From positions 62,799,898 to 62,863,897 of the forward strand of contig OX104123.1 of the NCBI GenBank assembly GCA_944474755.1: 64,000 bases of DNA, read 5' to 3'. This document shows, piece after piece, positions 43,241-54,187 of the stretch. The stretch comes from Limnoperna fortunei (lineage: Eukaryota > Mollusca > Bivalvia > Mytilida > Modiolidae). The first letter of the stretch is position 1. Each line of letters begins with the position of its first letter. Position numbers and translations under genes: made by a program. The notes under the pieces were generated by a model. The model saw only the letters and a list, made by a program, of their open reading frames with translations, had not been told where the DNA came from and ran no database searches.

Positions 43241-45161
43241 TTTAGCTCACCTGGACCGAAGGTCCATATGAGCTTTTGCTATCACAGCGTCCGTCGTCTG
43301 TCGTAAACTTTTTCAAAAATCTCCTCTGAAACCACCGGGCCAATTTTTTTCAAACTTGGCCACAGTGATCCTTAGGGTTCCTAGTTTCAAGTTTGTACCC
43401 ATGGTGTTGATCAACAGACTAAGATGGACGCTGTTACTAAAAATAGAACATGGGTGTCAACACAGGTTTTTGATCATTATCTGAAAAATTATTATAGCTA
43501 TAGAGAAAAACGTTACTTCAAATTTTTAAGCACATTAAGGTCTACAATAGTTGCTATTGGTGTGAAGTTGTGTATTGGCTTCTTGTATGAGTTATTGCCC
43601 TTTATTGACAATTTTTTTTTGCATTTACAATATAACTATAAGAGGCAGAGTGAAACTGTAAATAGGAAAAATGATCAGCAATAAAAGCCCTACAATTCAC
43701 TTTATTGGTCTGAAATTGTCAAATGACCCCTTATATGAGTTATTGCCCTTAAATGACAATTTTAAATGAAATTTTCACTATTTGTCCCGTAACTTAAAAA
43801 CTATAACAGCTAGAGTAAAACTGTAAATAGCAAAAATGATCAGCAATACAAGCCCTGCAATTCCCTGTATTAGTCCGAAATTGTCAGATGTCTCTATAGG
43901 AGTTATTGCCCTTAAATGGAAATTTTTAATGAAATTTTCCGTTTTTGTCCTGTAACTTGAAAACTATAGCAGCTAGATTGAAACTGTAAATTGCACAAAT
44001 GGTCAGCAATAAAGGCCCCACAATTCACTTGATTGGTCTGAAATTGTCAGACAACTCCTTATATAAGTTATTGTCCATAAATAGCAATTGTTTATGAAAT
44101 TCGTCCTGTTACTTAAAAACTGTAACCGCTAGAGTGAGACTGTAAGTAACAAAAGATGATCAGCAATAAAAGCCCTACATTCACTTAATTGGTCTGAATT
44201 TCTCAGATGACCGTTTATAGGAGTTATTGCCCTTAAATGACAATTTTTTACGAAATTTTCCATATTGTCCCGTAACTTAGAAACTATAACAGCTAGAGTA
44301 AAATTTTATATAGCAAAAATGATCAGTAATACAAGCCCCAGAATTCACTGTTTTAGTTCGAAATTGTTAGATGACTCCTTATAGGAGTTATTGCCCTTAA
44401 ATGACAATTTTGTTATGAAATTTTCCGTTTTTGTCCTGTAACTTTAAAACTATAGCAGCTAGATTCAAACTGTAAATTGAACAAATGATCGACAAAAAAG
44501 GCCCCACAATTCACTCGATTGGTCTAAAATTGTCAGACAACTCCTTATATTAGTTATTGCACATAAATAGATATTTTTTATGAAATATTCCCTTTTTGTC
44601 ATGTAACTTAAAAACTAACAGCTAGATTAAAATTATACATAGCAAAAATGATAAGCAATAAAAGCCCTACAATAAACTTAATTGGTCTCAAATTGTCAGA
44701 TGACTCCTTATAGGGATTATTGCCCTTAAATGACAATTTTTTAACGAAATTTTCCATTTTCGTCGTGTAACTTGAAAACTGTAGCAGCTAGATTGAAACT
44801 GTAAATATCACAAATGATCAGCAATAAAAGCCCTACAAATAATTGCTTTGTCCAAGATGCAAGATGACTCTTTATACTAGTTATTGCCCTTTAATTATGA
44901 ATTTGGACAAATGATCAGTTTTTGTATTATAAATTAGTCTATAACACACCTAGAGAACAACTGTAAATTTCTAAATTTCCCATTTAATTTTCAGAAATTC
45001 TCTGATTGTACCTTGGAGGAGTTATTGTACTTTAACTAAAATTTTTGAAGAAATGTTTGGTTTTTGCACAGTAATTAAAAAGCTATAACAACTAGACCGA
45101 AACTGTTAATTTTAAAAATTTAATTATAGTTGGCGATTACAGGCTTCTGGGAGCCTCGAGT
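43241..45161 (+). mobile_element. TTAGCTCACC repeat element, copy 2, with ten internal units
   Basis: It begins TTAGCTCACCTGGACCGAAG and ends GATTACAGGCTTCTGGGAGC with CTCGAG. Inside, a unit containing GAGTTATTGCCCTTAAATGA recurs at 43592, 43740, 43913, 44068, 44224, 44388, 44554, 44717, 44881 and 45022, a period of about 140-170 bases (mostly about 164). It is non-coding. It interrupts the gag of DIRS copy 2. Confidence 0.75.
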
Positions 45162-47147
45162 TGATTTTTGCTTCAGTTTTGAGGAAATTCAATCCCTACC
45201 ACCCTACATTAAGTGAGGATTTAAGTATCTACTTGGATTTGATTCGTCAAATCCAAAAACATGGGGGGATTGGTATTTTTATGATGTCAATTTCCGCAGG
45301 CAGTTTCAAAATGATGCGACTTTGTCATGGAGTTATGTTGATCAGATACTCCATACCAGGGCATGAAATAGAAACACTAAGAAAACCTCAAAATTTGACA
45401 ATTCATCTAATAACACCAAGCCCTTTCAAGATGCCGCCCCTCGAACAAATGGCCAAATTCAACGAGGGGCAGCAGTGTGATGGGTCCTGCAACAAACCCC
45501 ATCCACAATTTTTGTGCAGAATTGCACGATCTGCGGTGCAGAACATTAATGACAAAACAAATTCAGGAGAAATTGCCGGGAATACAAAACAAGACAATGC
45601 AATCTCTGTTCGTAGACCAAGTGACAATAAACCCCCACAAAAATAAGTTACCTACTCCAACTAAAATGCAGCGTCTGGAATACTATTTGCAAGATTATGA
45701 CAAAGACAAAGCACAGTCTTTGACAGATTTCTGCATGGTTTTAAATTGGAACATAAGGGTGAGAGGTTTCCATCAATATGTGATAATCTCAAGTCAGCCA
45801 AAGTTCTACCTGAAGTAGTGCAAGAAAAAATTTATAAGGAAGTAATCTCCGGAAGAGTAATGGGACCCTTTGATAAGATTCCCTTTTCAAATTTGAGAAT
45901 ATCTCCGTTGGGTCTGGTCCCTAAAAAATCCAGCTCAAAATGGCGTTTAATACACCATGTATCATTTCCCGACAAAAATATGACTCTGTAAATGCAGGTA
46001 TCTCTGACGAGGACGCATTTGTCCATTATGCCGGCATCAATGAAGCTATTCAATTGATCATGTCAGAGGGACAAGAAGTTTTTCTATGTGAAACTAATAT
46101 TCGCTCGGCTTTAAGGATAATCCCAGGTTCTCCCTCGTACTATGAGCTACTTGGCTTTATGTGGAATGACAAATATTACTTTGACCGTTGCTTGCCTATG
46201 GGTTGTAGAACCCAGTTGTAAAATTTTTGAAGCATTAAGTACTGCCATTGAGTGGATAGCCCTTAATAAATTAAAGATTTTAGGCATGGTACATATTTTA
46301 GATGACTTCTTGTTAGTAGAAAAATCTAAACATGAAGCCGTTCATAAACTTTGTAGAAATATGTGCAGATATTGGTATCCATTATCAAACGAAAAGACAG
46401 AAATGCCCTCTCAAATTATGGATTTTGTTGGGATAACATTAGATGTGGTTGAACAAGAGGCTCGTCTACCAGTTGATAAGTTGGACAATTGCAAATATTT
46501 ACTTGAAAGATTTATTTCCATAAAAAGTACAGTAAAAGAACTTTAACCACTCATAGGGGTATTTAAATTTGCATGCACTGTTATACAACCTGGGCGAGCA
46601 TTTTTAAGACGACAATTAAATTACCTCCTAACTGTCTAAAAATCTATCTGTCCAAAGAAGCAAAACGGGACATGTGCACTTGGCTCACTTAAAAAAAAAT
46701 ATAATGGTGTTTCTATGTTCTTAAAGGACTTATTTTTATCCAGTTAGACATTTTACAGTTATTTACAGATGCAGCACAATCAAAGGGGTTTGCAGGCATA
46801 GTTATGGGGCTTTCCCAAAAGATTGGAAAATAATATCATGACTTTAGAGTTCTACACAGTTCCAATTGCCCTTCAGTTATGGGCTCCTCTGTGGCAGAAT
46901 CATACTATATTATTTTTCACAGACAATGAAGCCTTTGTTTCCGTTATTAACAAACAAACTTCTCATGATAAAAAAGTGATGAAGATGCTAAGGTTCATGA
47001 TTCTAAAATGTTTAAAATTCAATATACTATTTCGGGCAAAACATATTCCTGGGAAGAAAAACATTTTGGCAGACTTTTCTCTCGTTTTCAGGTAGAACAG
47101 TTTTTAAAATTGGCAGACAATCCACAACAAAAACCATGCACCATCCC
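45162..47147 (+). pseudogene. Gag end, RT and RNase H of DIRS copy 2
   Basis: Gag resumes with FASVLRKFNPYHPTLSEDLS, WYFYDVNFRRQFQNDATLSW and the zinc motif CDGSCNKPHPQFLC. RT follows: GRVMGPFDKIPFSNLRISPL and VPKKSS (45850-45930), LPMGC (46195) and the catalytic HILDDFLLVEK (46290). RNase H has LFTDAAQSKGFAGIV-like residues near 46760 and FFTDNEAFVSVINKQ (46915-46960). Several frameshifts separate the blocks. Confidence 0.7.
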
Positions 47148-47369
47148 AGAAAAATATCTGATTGATTGATTGATTGGTTGTTGTTTAACGTCCAGCAAGC
47201 AATATTTCAGCTATATTCAGGACGTGAAAATTGTAGATTTTAACTTATTAGTATGTCATGCCTCCCCTTTTATACTAAAACGTAATCTCATACAATAATA
47301 TGAGAGTATATACAGATAAAAATGGGACTTAAAACAATAAAATATGAAGCATCACACTTAGTAGTGAAA

Positions 47370-50300
47370 TTAAATTTTATTAAATAAATTAATTTCTTTT
47401 AAAAACTTTAAAATTGTGTCGCCTGCGACAGTTTTATATAAATTAAAATATGTATCTACACTATAGAAACGTTCCCGAATGTGGGCCACGTCCACACAGT
47501 CCATCAAGACATGCTTAATGGTGTATGGACTGTTGCATGGCACACATTCGGGTCGTGGCTCATTGTTTAAAATATAACTATGTGTCGTCCTGGTATGACC
47601 AAGACGACATCTTGTTAAAACAACTTGGTCTCTTCGACCTCTAAAACATTTAAAAATATTTGTGTGCAGTAGTGGCTGGATCTCATGAAGTTTATTATGA
47701 ACTTGGAGATCCCAACCACTCTGCCACAAACTAGAAATATATTTAAAAATCAACGGTTTAAAATCAGTAAAAGGAATATTACATTTAATGACATTATTCT
47801 TTAGAGCATTTTTAGCCTCCTGATCCACGACTGTGTTTCCACGGATTCCGACATGACTGGGAATCCAGAAGAAGATAACCTCTTTTCCCAAAGCAACAAG
47901 AGATTTGTAGATTTGAATAATTTTTAAAATGTAAGGATTTTTAATTTTGAAATTTTCAATAGCCAGTAGACAAGACAGGGAATCGGAGCAGACAATAAAT
48001 TTGCATTCGTCTGACGAAGCAACTATTTTCATCGCAAGAAGAATAGCTTGCGCCTCTGCTGTAAATACAGATGAGGCAGACGGAAGGCGGTGAGTTTCAA
48101 CACGCTCTCCGAAGACAGCGGCCGAGGCGACTTTATCACCGTCTTTTGACCCGTCTGTGTAAATAGTACTATGGTCAGGGTAACAAGATTTAATTTCTGC
48201 ATAATGTTGTATTATTAAATGGTTTGTGTCGGACTTTTTATGTTTTCTTAGATCATAAATAAATATCGGGTTGGGGTTTAACCACGGGGGATTATGCGGA
48301 ATTTCGATTGCAGCAATTTCATCTAAATTTATACCAGAATTTTCCAAATGAGATTTAATTCGGAGGCCAAAAGGTTGAATTTTGTTTGGATGTTTTTCGA
48401 AAATGTTTTGATATAGAGGTTTGAAAACACAGTCGTGGGCAGGGTTGCCAGGATATGCCTTTAATTTGGTTGCATATTGCAAAGCAAGCTTTATTCTTCT
48501 TTGATACAAAGAAGACTCGCCTGCTTCTACATATAAACTCTCAACAGGTGTGGTTCTGAAAGCTCCAAGGCATAGTCGCAATCCTTGATGGTGTATAGTA
48601 TCAAGGATTTTGACATATGACTTGCGAGCAGAACCATAAATAAAGCAACCGTAATCCAATTTAGATCGAACCAGCGATCTATATAGATTAAGTAAAACAT
48701 CGCACTCAGCACCCCAGTCGGTACTGGATACAACTTTTAAAATATCTAATGCTTTAATGCATTTATTTTTTAACATTTTGATATGGGGTAGAAAGGTTAG
48801 CCTTGAATCAAATATGAGACCAAGAAAAGTAGTTTCCTTTACAATTTTTATAGGATTATTATGTAATTTTAAATCGGTATCAGGATGCATCTTTCTCTTA
48901 TTACAAAAGTGCATCCCCACTGTTTTTGCAGTGGAGAATTTAAAACCATTCTCCATTGCCCATTTCTCTATTCTATTTAAACATAACTGCAGTTGACGTT
49001 CAATATTATTCATGTGTTTTCCTCGGTAACATATGAGGAAGTCGTCAACATATAGAGAACCATCAATATTATCTTTTAAAACTTTAGCAAGGCTATTAAT
49101 TTTGATACTAAATAAAGTGACAGAAAGGATGCTGCCCTGGGGAACACCCATTTCCTGTTCAAAAGGGTCAGATAAAGTAGAATTTACCCTAACTTTAAAT
49201 TCTCTGTCAGATAAAAAGTTTGAAATAAAGGTAGGAAGTCTACCTTTCAACCCCATATCAAAAAGATCCCTTAAAATACCATATTTCCATGTTGTGTCAT
49301 ATGCTTTTTCTAAATCGAAAAAGATAGACACAACATGTTCATTTTTGGCAAAGGCGTTTCGAATATACGTTTCGAAACGTACAAGATGATCTAGGGTACT
49401 TCGCCCTTGTCTGAATCCACATTGGATATTTGAGATTAAGTTGTTCGATTCTAAAAACCAGACAAGGCGATCGTTGATCATCCTTTCCATGGTTTTACAA
49501 AGACAGCTTGTGAGGGCTATAGGCCGATAGTTGGACGCTTCAGAGTGATCTTTTCCTGGTTTTGGAATAGGCACAACAGTGGCCATTTTCCATATAGATG
49601 GTAAGTCACCCGTTTCCCAAATGTTGTTAAGAAGATTCAAAAGGCATTGGAGAGATGATTGTGGCAGATGTTTGAGAAGTTGATAATGGATGTCATCTGG
49701 ACCACATGCTGTATCGTGAGATTTGCTCAAAGAAGTTTTTAGCTCTTCCAAAGAAAAAGGTGTATTGTAATCTTTTAAATTTTTTGATTGGAAATTTAGT
49801 TTTGATTTTTCTTTTTGAGTTTTGATACGCTGAAAATCGGGATGGTAATTTTCAGCGGACGAGTGTTTTGCAAATGTTTCGACCAATTTGTTAGATATAT
49901 CCGACTCTGATGTTAACAAGTCTTGTCCATCGTTTAAATGATGGACATTTGCTTTACTGTTTTTACCTTTAATTTTACGAATCATGTTCCAAATTTTATT
50001 CATGGGGGTATGGTTATTTAGTTTAGAAACAAAGTTACGCCAAGAGGTGCGTCGTATTTGTTTCGTTACCCTGCGAGCTTTCGCTCGAAAAATTCGGAAA
50101 TGGTTAAGATTATTTTGAGTTGGGTGTTTATTAAAGCGTCGTTCGGCTTTTTTCCGGTCTTTAATAGCGTCCTCACAGCTGTCATCGAACCATGGTTTAC
50201 GGGGATGTTTTAGATTTGTCGAGGTCTTAGGAATTGTTTCATCAGCAATTGAAATAAGTGTTTCATTGAATTTTAAAATTGGATCAGAAACAGCTTCAAA

Positions 50301-51047
50301 AGCATCCGAGTTAAGTCGCTCTATACAGAGTTGTTCAAATAGAGCCCAATTGGCCTTGCCAAATTTATACCGAGCGACTCGTTCTGTGTTTGAAGAGTGT
50401 AAAGATTCCAAGATAATGGGAAAGTGATCACTGCCACATAGATCGTCATGGACTTTCCATGAGAAATCGGGCAACAGAGAAGGGTCTGCTATTGTAAGAT
50501 CAATAGCCGAATATGATCCATTCCCAGGATGTAAATATGTATTGGTTCCATCATTAAAAATACACAGATCTTCCTGATCCATTAAGCCTTCAATAATTTT
50601 ACCTTTATCATTTATTGTGTTACTGCCCCATAAAGGGTTGTGTCCGTTGAAGTCCCCAAGTAATATATAAGGGGCCGGAAGCTGATCAGTAAGATGTTTC
50701 AACTGATTTAAATTTAATGAAGAATTCGGAGGAATATACACAGAGCATAAAGTAATCGTTTTGTCTAAAGATATTCTAACAGCAACCGCCTGAAGATCAG
50801 TGTTGAGATCTACAGGGCTATGTAGAACTTGATCTTTTACAAGAATGGTAGAGCCGCCAGCAGCTCTATCATTCTCGTCTACATATGTGCTGTATATAGA
50901 GTAGTTTTTTAAAGATATGTTATCACTTCGCTTTAGGTGGGATTCTTGGAGGCAAAATGCAATAGGAAGAAAGGCTTGAACTAATAATGTAATTTCCAGA
51001 AAATTAATCTTAAGACCTCGACAATTCCATTGTATTATTGTACCCAT
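47370..51047 (-). CDS. LINE copy B ORF2: endonuclease, reverse transcriptase, RNase H
   Basis: The 1225-aa frame is collinear with copy A ORF2. It has endonuclease motifs (CRGL, CLQESHLK, GDFNGHNPLWG, SDHFPI), RT (FFDLEKAYDTTW, GVPQGSILS, YVDDFLIC), RNase H (YTDGSKDGDKVASAAVF, TAEAQAILLAM, CSDSLSCL) and the C-terminal CCHC. One codon is lost relative to copy A in the QQHYAE region. All visible catalytic residues are kept, so it could supply activity in trans to the SINEs that share its tail. Confidence 0.9.
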   Translation of the reverse strand: MGTIIQWNCRGLKINFLEITLLVQAFLPIAFCLQESHLKRSDNISLKNYSIYSTYVDENDRAAGGSTILVKDQVLHSPVDLNTDLQAVAVRISLDKTITLCSVYIPPNSSLNLNQLKHLTDQLPAPYILLGDFNGHNPLWGSNTINDKGKIIEGLMDQEDLCIFNDGTNTYLHPGNGSYSAIDLTIADPSLLPDFSWKVHDDLCGSDHFPIILESLHSSNTERVARYKFGKANWALFEQLCIERLNSDAFEAVSDPILKFNETLISIADETIPKTSTNLKHPRKPWFDDSCEDAIKDRKKAERRFNKHPTQNNLNHFRIFRAKARRVTKQIRRTSWRNFVSKLNNHTPMNKIWNMIRKIKGKNSKANVHHLNDGQDLLTSESDISNKLVETFAKHSSAENYHPDFQRIKTQKEKSKLNFQSKNLKDYNTPFSLEELKTSLSKSHDTACGPDDIHYQLLKHLPQSSLQCLLNLLNNIWETGDLPSIWKMATVVPIPKPGKDHSEASNYRPIALTSCLCKTMERMINDRLVWFLESNNLISNIQCGFRQGRSTLDHLVRFETYIRNAFAKNEHVVSIFFDLEKAYDTTWKYGILRDLFDMGLKGRLPTFISNFLSDREFKVRVNSTLSDPFEQEMGVPQGSILSVTLFSIKINSLAKVLKDNIDGSLYVDDFLICYRGKHMNNIERQLQLCLNRIEKWAMENGFKFSTAKTVGMHFCNKRKMHPDTDLKLHNNPIKIVKETTFLGLIFDSRLTFLPHIKMLKNKCIKALDILKVVSSTDWGAECDVLLNLYRSLVRSKLDYGCFIYGSARKSYVKILDTIHHQGLRLCLGAFRTTPVESLYVEAGESSLYQRRIKLALQYATKLKAYPGNPAHDCVFKPLYQNIFEKHPNKIQPFGLRIKSHLENSGINLDEIAAIEIPHNPPWLNPNPIFIYDLRKHKKSDTNHLIIQHYAEIKSCYPDHSTIYTDGSKDGDKVASAAVFGERVETHRLPSASSVFTAEAQAILLAMKIVASSDECKFIVCSDSLSCLLAIENFKIKNPYILKIIQIYKSLVALGKEVIFFWIPSHVGIRGNTVVDQEAKNALKNNVIKCNIPFTDFKPLIFKYISSLWQSGWDLQVHNKLHEIQPLLHTNIFKCFRGRRDQVVLTRCRLGHTRTTHSYILNNEPRPECVPCNSPYTIKHVLMDCVDVAHIRERFYSVDTYFNLYKTVAGDTILKFLKEINLFNKI

Positions 51048-52455
51048 TATGGTCTGCGAATAGGGGAATAGTTGACAGTTTTTTGGGGCTATTCCGCCGG
51101 TTTCTGCTGGGGGATCTACTTTTAGATCCAGTATCTGGGGGTAGTGTATCCATGGGATCGCCCCAGATAGTAGTGTCTAGTTGATCTAGACTCCCAAACC
51201 TGTTGTGGACCTTAATGGGATCCCGCAGCAGTTTTGGAGTACGATCTCCTCTTTGATTTAAGTTTTTATTAGAATTTGAATTGGAAATAGTATTTTTTGA
51301 ATTTTTTTTTTGGCTGCTTGAAGAATTAGTTGATGATGATTGAGATGGTGCCGAAGATGTAGCAGTTTGAGAGGATGAAGATTTCCGGGAAGATTGAATT
51401 ATTTTGTTTGTTGTTTGAACTGCTAATTTGAAAGGTTCTTTTTTGTCAATAGGCCAGGTGATAATTCTCTGCGTTTCAACTGTAGTGAAAACGCGTTTGG
51501 CCACACTAGCGTATGTCGTTGATGCAGGAGACGAGAGATTGTTTGTTGAATTTAAGAGGCGACGTGCCTCAGGGTATGTGACATTTTTTTCAGTTTTTAA
51601 TTTTTGAACCTCCTTTTCTTTTTTGAAGTGAGCACAATCCTTGGATGAGGACATGTGGGCTTCACCACAATTGGCACACTTCGGATTATTTGTGCAGGTA
51701 AAGCCCTCATGTCCTACCTCTGCACATTTAAAGCATACCAAGGAGCCTCTACATTGTCCTTTTCCGTGGCCAAATTTCTGACATTTAAAGCAGCGCACAG
51801 GATTTGGAATGTATGCGCTGACTTTAATATTGTATAGTCCAATTTTGATTGATTTAGAGACAGATGGAGTATTGAAATTTAAAAGAAAGGTATTAAGTTT
51901 AATTTGTTGATTTTGTCTTTTTGCAATAAATCTTTTTACTTTTGTAACACCCTGAGGTTTCAGTTCAAGACAAATGTCTTCATCTGTCAGTTCAGAGAGA
52001 TCATCGTCTCTGTAATGAATAATACCCTGACAGGAATTTAATGTTCTGTGAGGCGTTGATGTAATTTCCAAATCTAAAATTTTATGTAATTGTAATAAAT
52101 TTACGGATTGCTGTTTTTTAGAAACTTCAATGAGTAAAGAGCCAGATTTCATTTTAGTGACGTTTTTAACGTCTCCTGCACAACTCTTGATGGTTTTTTC
52201 TATGACAAATGGAGAAATTTTGCATAAAGGTTTGTTAGAATCCTTGCTAGTTAATACAATAAATCTTGTCCAGTGTTCATCATCAACTATGTCTTCAAGC
52301 GGAATTTCATTTTTTCTTTTTTTGGAACTTGTTTGAACTAAAGGTGTATCGGAAGCCATGATGAAGAAATGCAGTTCACCACCCTTGTCACCCACCCGCC
52401 ACGGAGTGCCAACAGGGACGATGCTTGGTCTCTGCGGATAACCAGCAGAAAGCAT
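51010..52455 (-). CDS. LINE copy B ORF1: gag-like protein with shifted C-terminus
   Basis: Three zinc knuckles (CFKCQKFGHGKGQC, CFKCAEVGHEGFTC, CANCGEAHMSSSKDC) are as in copy A, with a shorter Ser/Asn-rich tail. A one-base loss in the GGTTTTTTGGGG run (near 51080) changes the last residues and carries the frame 38 bases into ORF2. The TAATG stop-start of copy A is present as sequence but is no longer the stop of ORF1. The first ATG (52455, MLSAG) is shared with copy A. Confidence 0.85.
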   Translation of the reverse strand: MLSAGYPQRPSIVPVGTPWRVGDKGGELHFFIMASDTPLVQTSSKKRKNEIPLEDIVDDEHWTRFIVLTSKDSNKPLCKISPFVIEKTIKSCAGDVKNVTKMKSGSLLIEVSKKQQSVNLLQLHKILDLEITSTPHRTLNSCQGIIHYRDDDLSELTDEDICLELKPQGVTKVKRFIAKRQNQQIKLNTFLLNFNTPSVSKSIKIGLYNIKVSAYIPNPVRCFKCQKFGHGKGQCRGSLVCFKCAEVGHEGFTCTNNPKCANCGEAHMSSSKDCAHFKKEKEVQKLKTEKNVTYPEARRLLNSTNNLSSPASTTYASVAKRVFTTVETQRIITWPIDKKEPFKLAVQTTNKIIQSSRKSSSSQTATSSAPSQSSSTNSSSSQKKNSKNTISNSNSNKNLNQRGDRTPKLLRDPIKVHNRFGSLDQLDTTIWGDPMDTLPPDTGSKSRSPSRNRRNSPKKLSTIPLFADHNGYNNTMELSRS

Positions 52456-52673
52456 CAGGTTAGGGCTAACTCGATTTCCCGTCTAGAAAAAGTAAGGGTT
52501 CAGTAAGTTATCGGGACCGTTTACCCGGCCTACTGAAATCCCGTCCTGTAATCGACACGGGTCGCAACACACGGCAAGTGTTGCCTCTGTTAGCAGACTC
52601 TTACTGCAGGCTGAGGAAGCCGTGGGCCTATTCTCCTGTGCCCCGGGTCCCACACGGGGTAGAAAAATATCTG

Positions 52674-53558
52674 CCGGAGAACTAATGGAATACGTTGGAA
52701 GATTGACACAAGCTGCTTTAGCCCCTTCAACACAGGCTACTTATAAGAGAGTTTGGAGCACTTTTGATCTTTTCTGGAATTGATTGGAAATTCAATGAAT
52801 CTTCCAATACACCATTCTTACATTTGTTTATTTGTAGCTAATTTGTTTAGTCAAAATTTGAAACCGAGTACAATTTCAACATATTTATCAGCTATAGCAT
52901 ATGTCCATAATCTACTAGGTTTACCATATCCTACAAAAGATTCTTGACGGAGAATAGGTTCTCAACGTTTGGCTGGAACTTTTGATTCAGACTCCCTATT
53001 ACTGTTCCTATACTTAATAAAATGATACACACTTTGTCTGCACTATCCCTTTCTAATTATAATTTTATAATGTTTAAAGCCATGTTTTTATTTGCATTTT
53101 CTGCATTTGCACGAGTTGGAGAACTGGTTAATTCCAATGGTAAATCAACCTGTAATATTTTACAATTAAATGATGTCAGTTTTTCATACCATTCTAGTGT
53201 GCCACAGGAAGTCAACGCTACCTTTCATAACTTCAGGCATAATGTAGGAAGGGGTGACAAAGTTATTAGCTTTTCGCATGGCCTCACTGAACCTTCCGCA
53301 GTCCCGGTTTATTAGAAGTTGTTAAAATAAGAGGTAACAAACCAGGAGCTTTATTTGCTGGCATTGCGGGTACGCCCTTACTTAGGTAAGTGCTTAAAAT
53401 CGTGTGGATTAAACAATTCCTGTTACAAGGGGCATAGTTTTCGCATTGGAGATGCAACTGCTGCTACAAAACAGGGTTGTTCTAATGCGAAAATAAGGGT
53501 AATGGGCAGATGGAAGTCAAATGCATTACATAGATATATTCGTTCTTCCCTTGATTGA
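52674..53558 (+). pseudogene. Tyrosine recombinase of DIRS copy 2
   Basis: The N-terminal core-binding part reads AGELMEYVGRLTQAALAPST and YKRVWSTFDLFW. The catalytic part has FAFSAFARVGELV (first Arg, about 53095), then KGHSFRIGDATAATKQGC (His-x-x-Arg), VMGRWKS (Trp) and LHRYIRSSLD (Tyr), ending at 53558. The full set of catalytic residues is still readable, although frames are broken between 52780 and 53360. It would integrate circular cDNA. Confidence 0.75.
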
Positions 53559-54187
53559 GATACAGTGTCACATGAAAAACACTGCTCATTGTATCGCATA
53601 TATTGGCTTAAATTATATTCATGTACTGACACTACAACGAATTTGTGTTGCTTCCTGCTGGGGCCGGAAGTAATTAGTTTTAATTAGTTTCGATTACTAC
53701 ATGTTCGAGTCTCATAAGTGCATGTTTTACCATAGAAGGTTATTCTGTGTTGTGTATAACATAGTTATTGATATTACAATGAAGTTTGTGTTACTTCCTG
53801 CAGGAGCCGGAAGTAATTAATTGGTTTTAATTAGTTTTGACTGCCACATGTTGTGGTCCCATTATCTGTGCTTGTTTTATTATTGCAGGTTATTGTGAGC
53901 TTTGTATAAAATTGATATTTTTGTATCTCTTAATGATTCATAGATTTTGTTATAATTTCCAAACACCACTTTGTAACTTGTATTAGATCCCTCTGCTGGG
54001 CATTTACAAAAAAAAAAAAACAAATCCTCCTGCTGTTTTATGTTTTATTTGTATTCTATCAGTTGTGTTAAATTTTTTGGTCGATATCACCTGCTGGTAA
54101 TTGTGATATTGAAGGCTTTTGTTTTTCCCACTTTCTTGGCCTATGTGGGGTTGTCAAGTTTTTGCAAATCTTTCCTGGTAGGAATTT
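53559..54187 (+). repeat. 3' region with a duplicated hairpin block
   Basis: A block of about 130 bases is repeated (about 53645-53760 and 53785-53900). Each copy holds a small stem with arms CTTCC and GGAAG (CTTCCTGCTGGGGCCGGAAG at 53651). There is no coding sequence. Confidence 0.5.

Larger units (their letters stand above)
47161..52660 (-). mobile_element. Almost intact LINE, copy B, inserted in DIRS copy 2
   Basis: It is bounded by the exact 13-base duplication AGAAAAATATCTG (47148-47160 and 52661-52673). Structure as in copy A: 5' UTR with one monomer (52660-52456), ORF1, ORF2, 3' UTR with the shared tail and ATCA repeats at 47161. The 5' end is the same CCCACACGGGGT complement as in copy A, so both are full length. 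Relative to A, about 585 bases of 5' UTR (24211-24796 in A) are missing. Confidence 0.9.
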
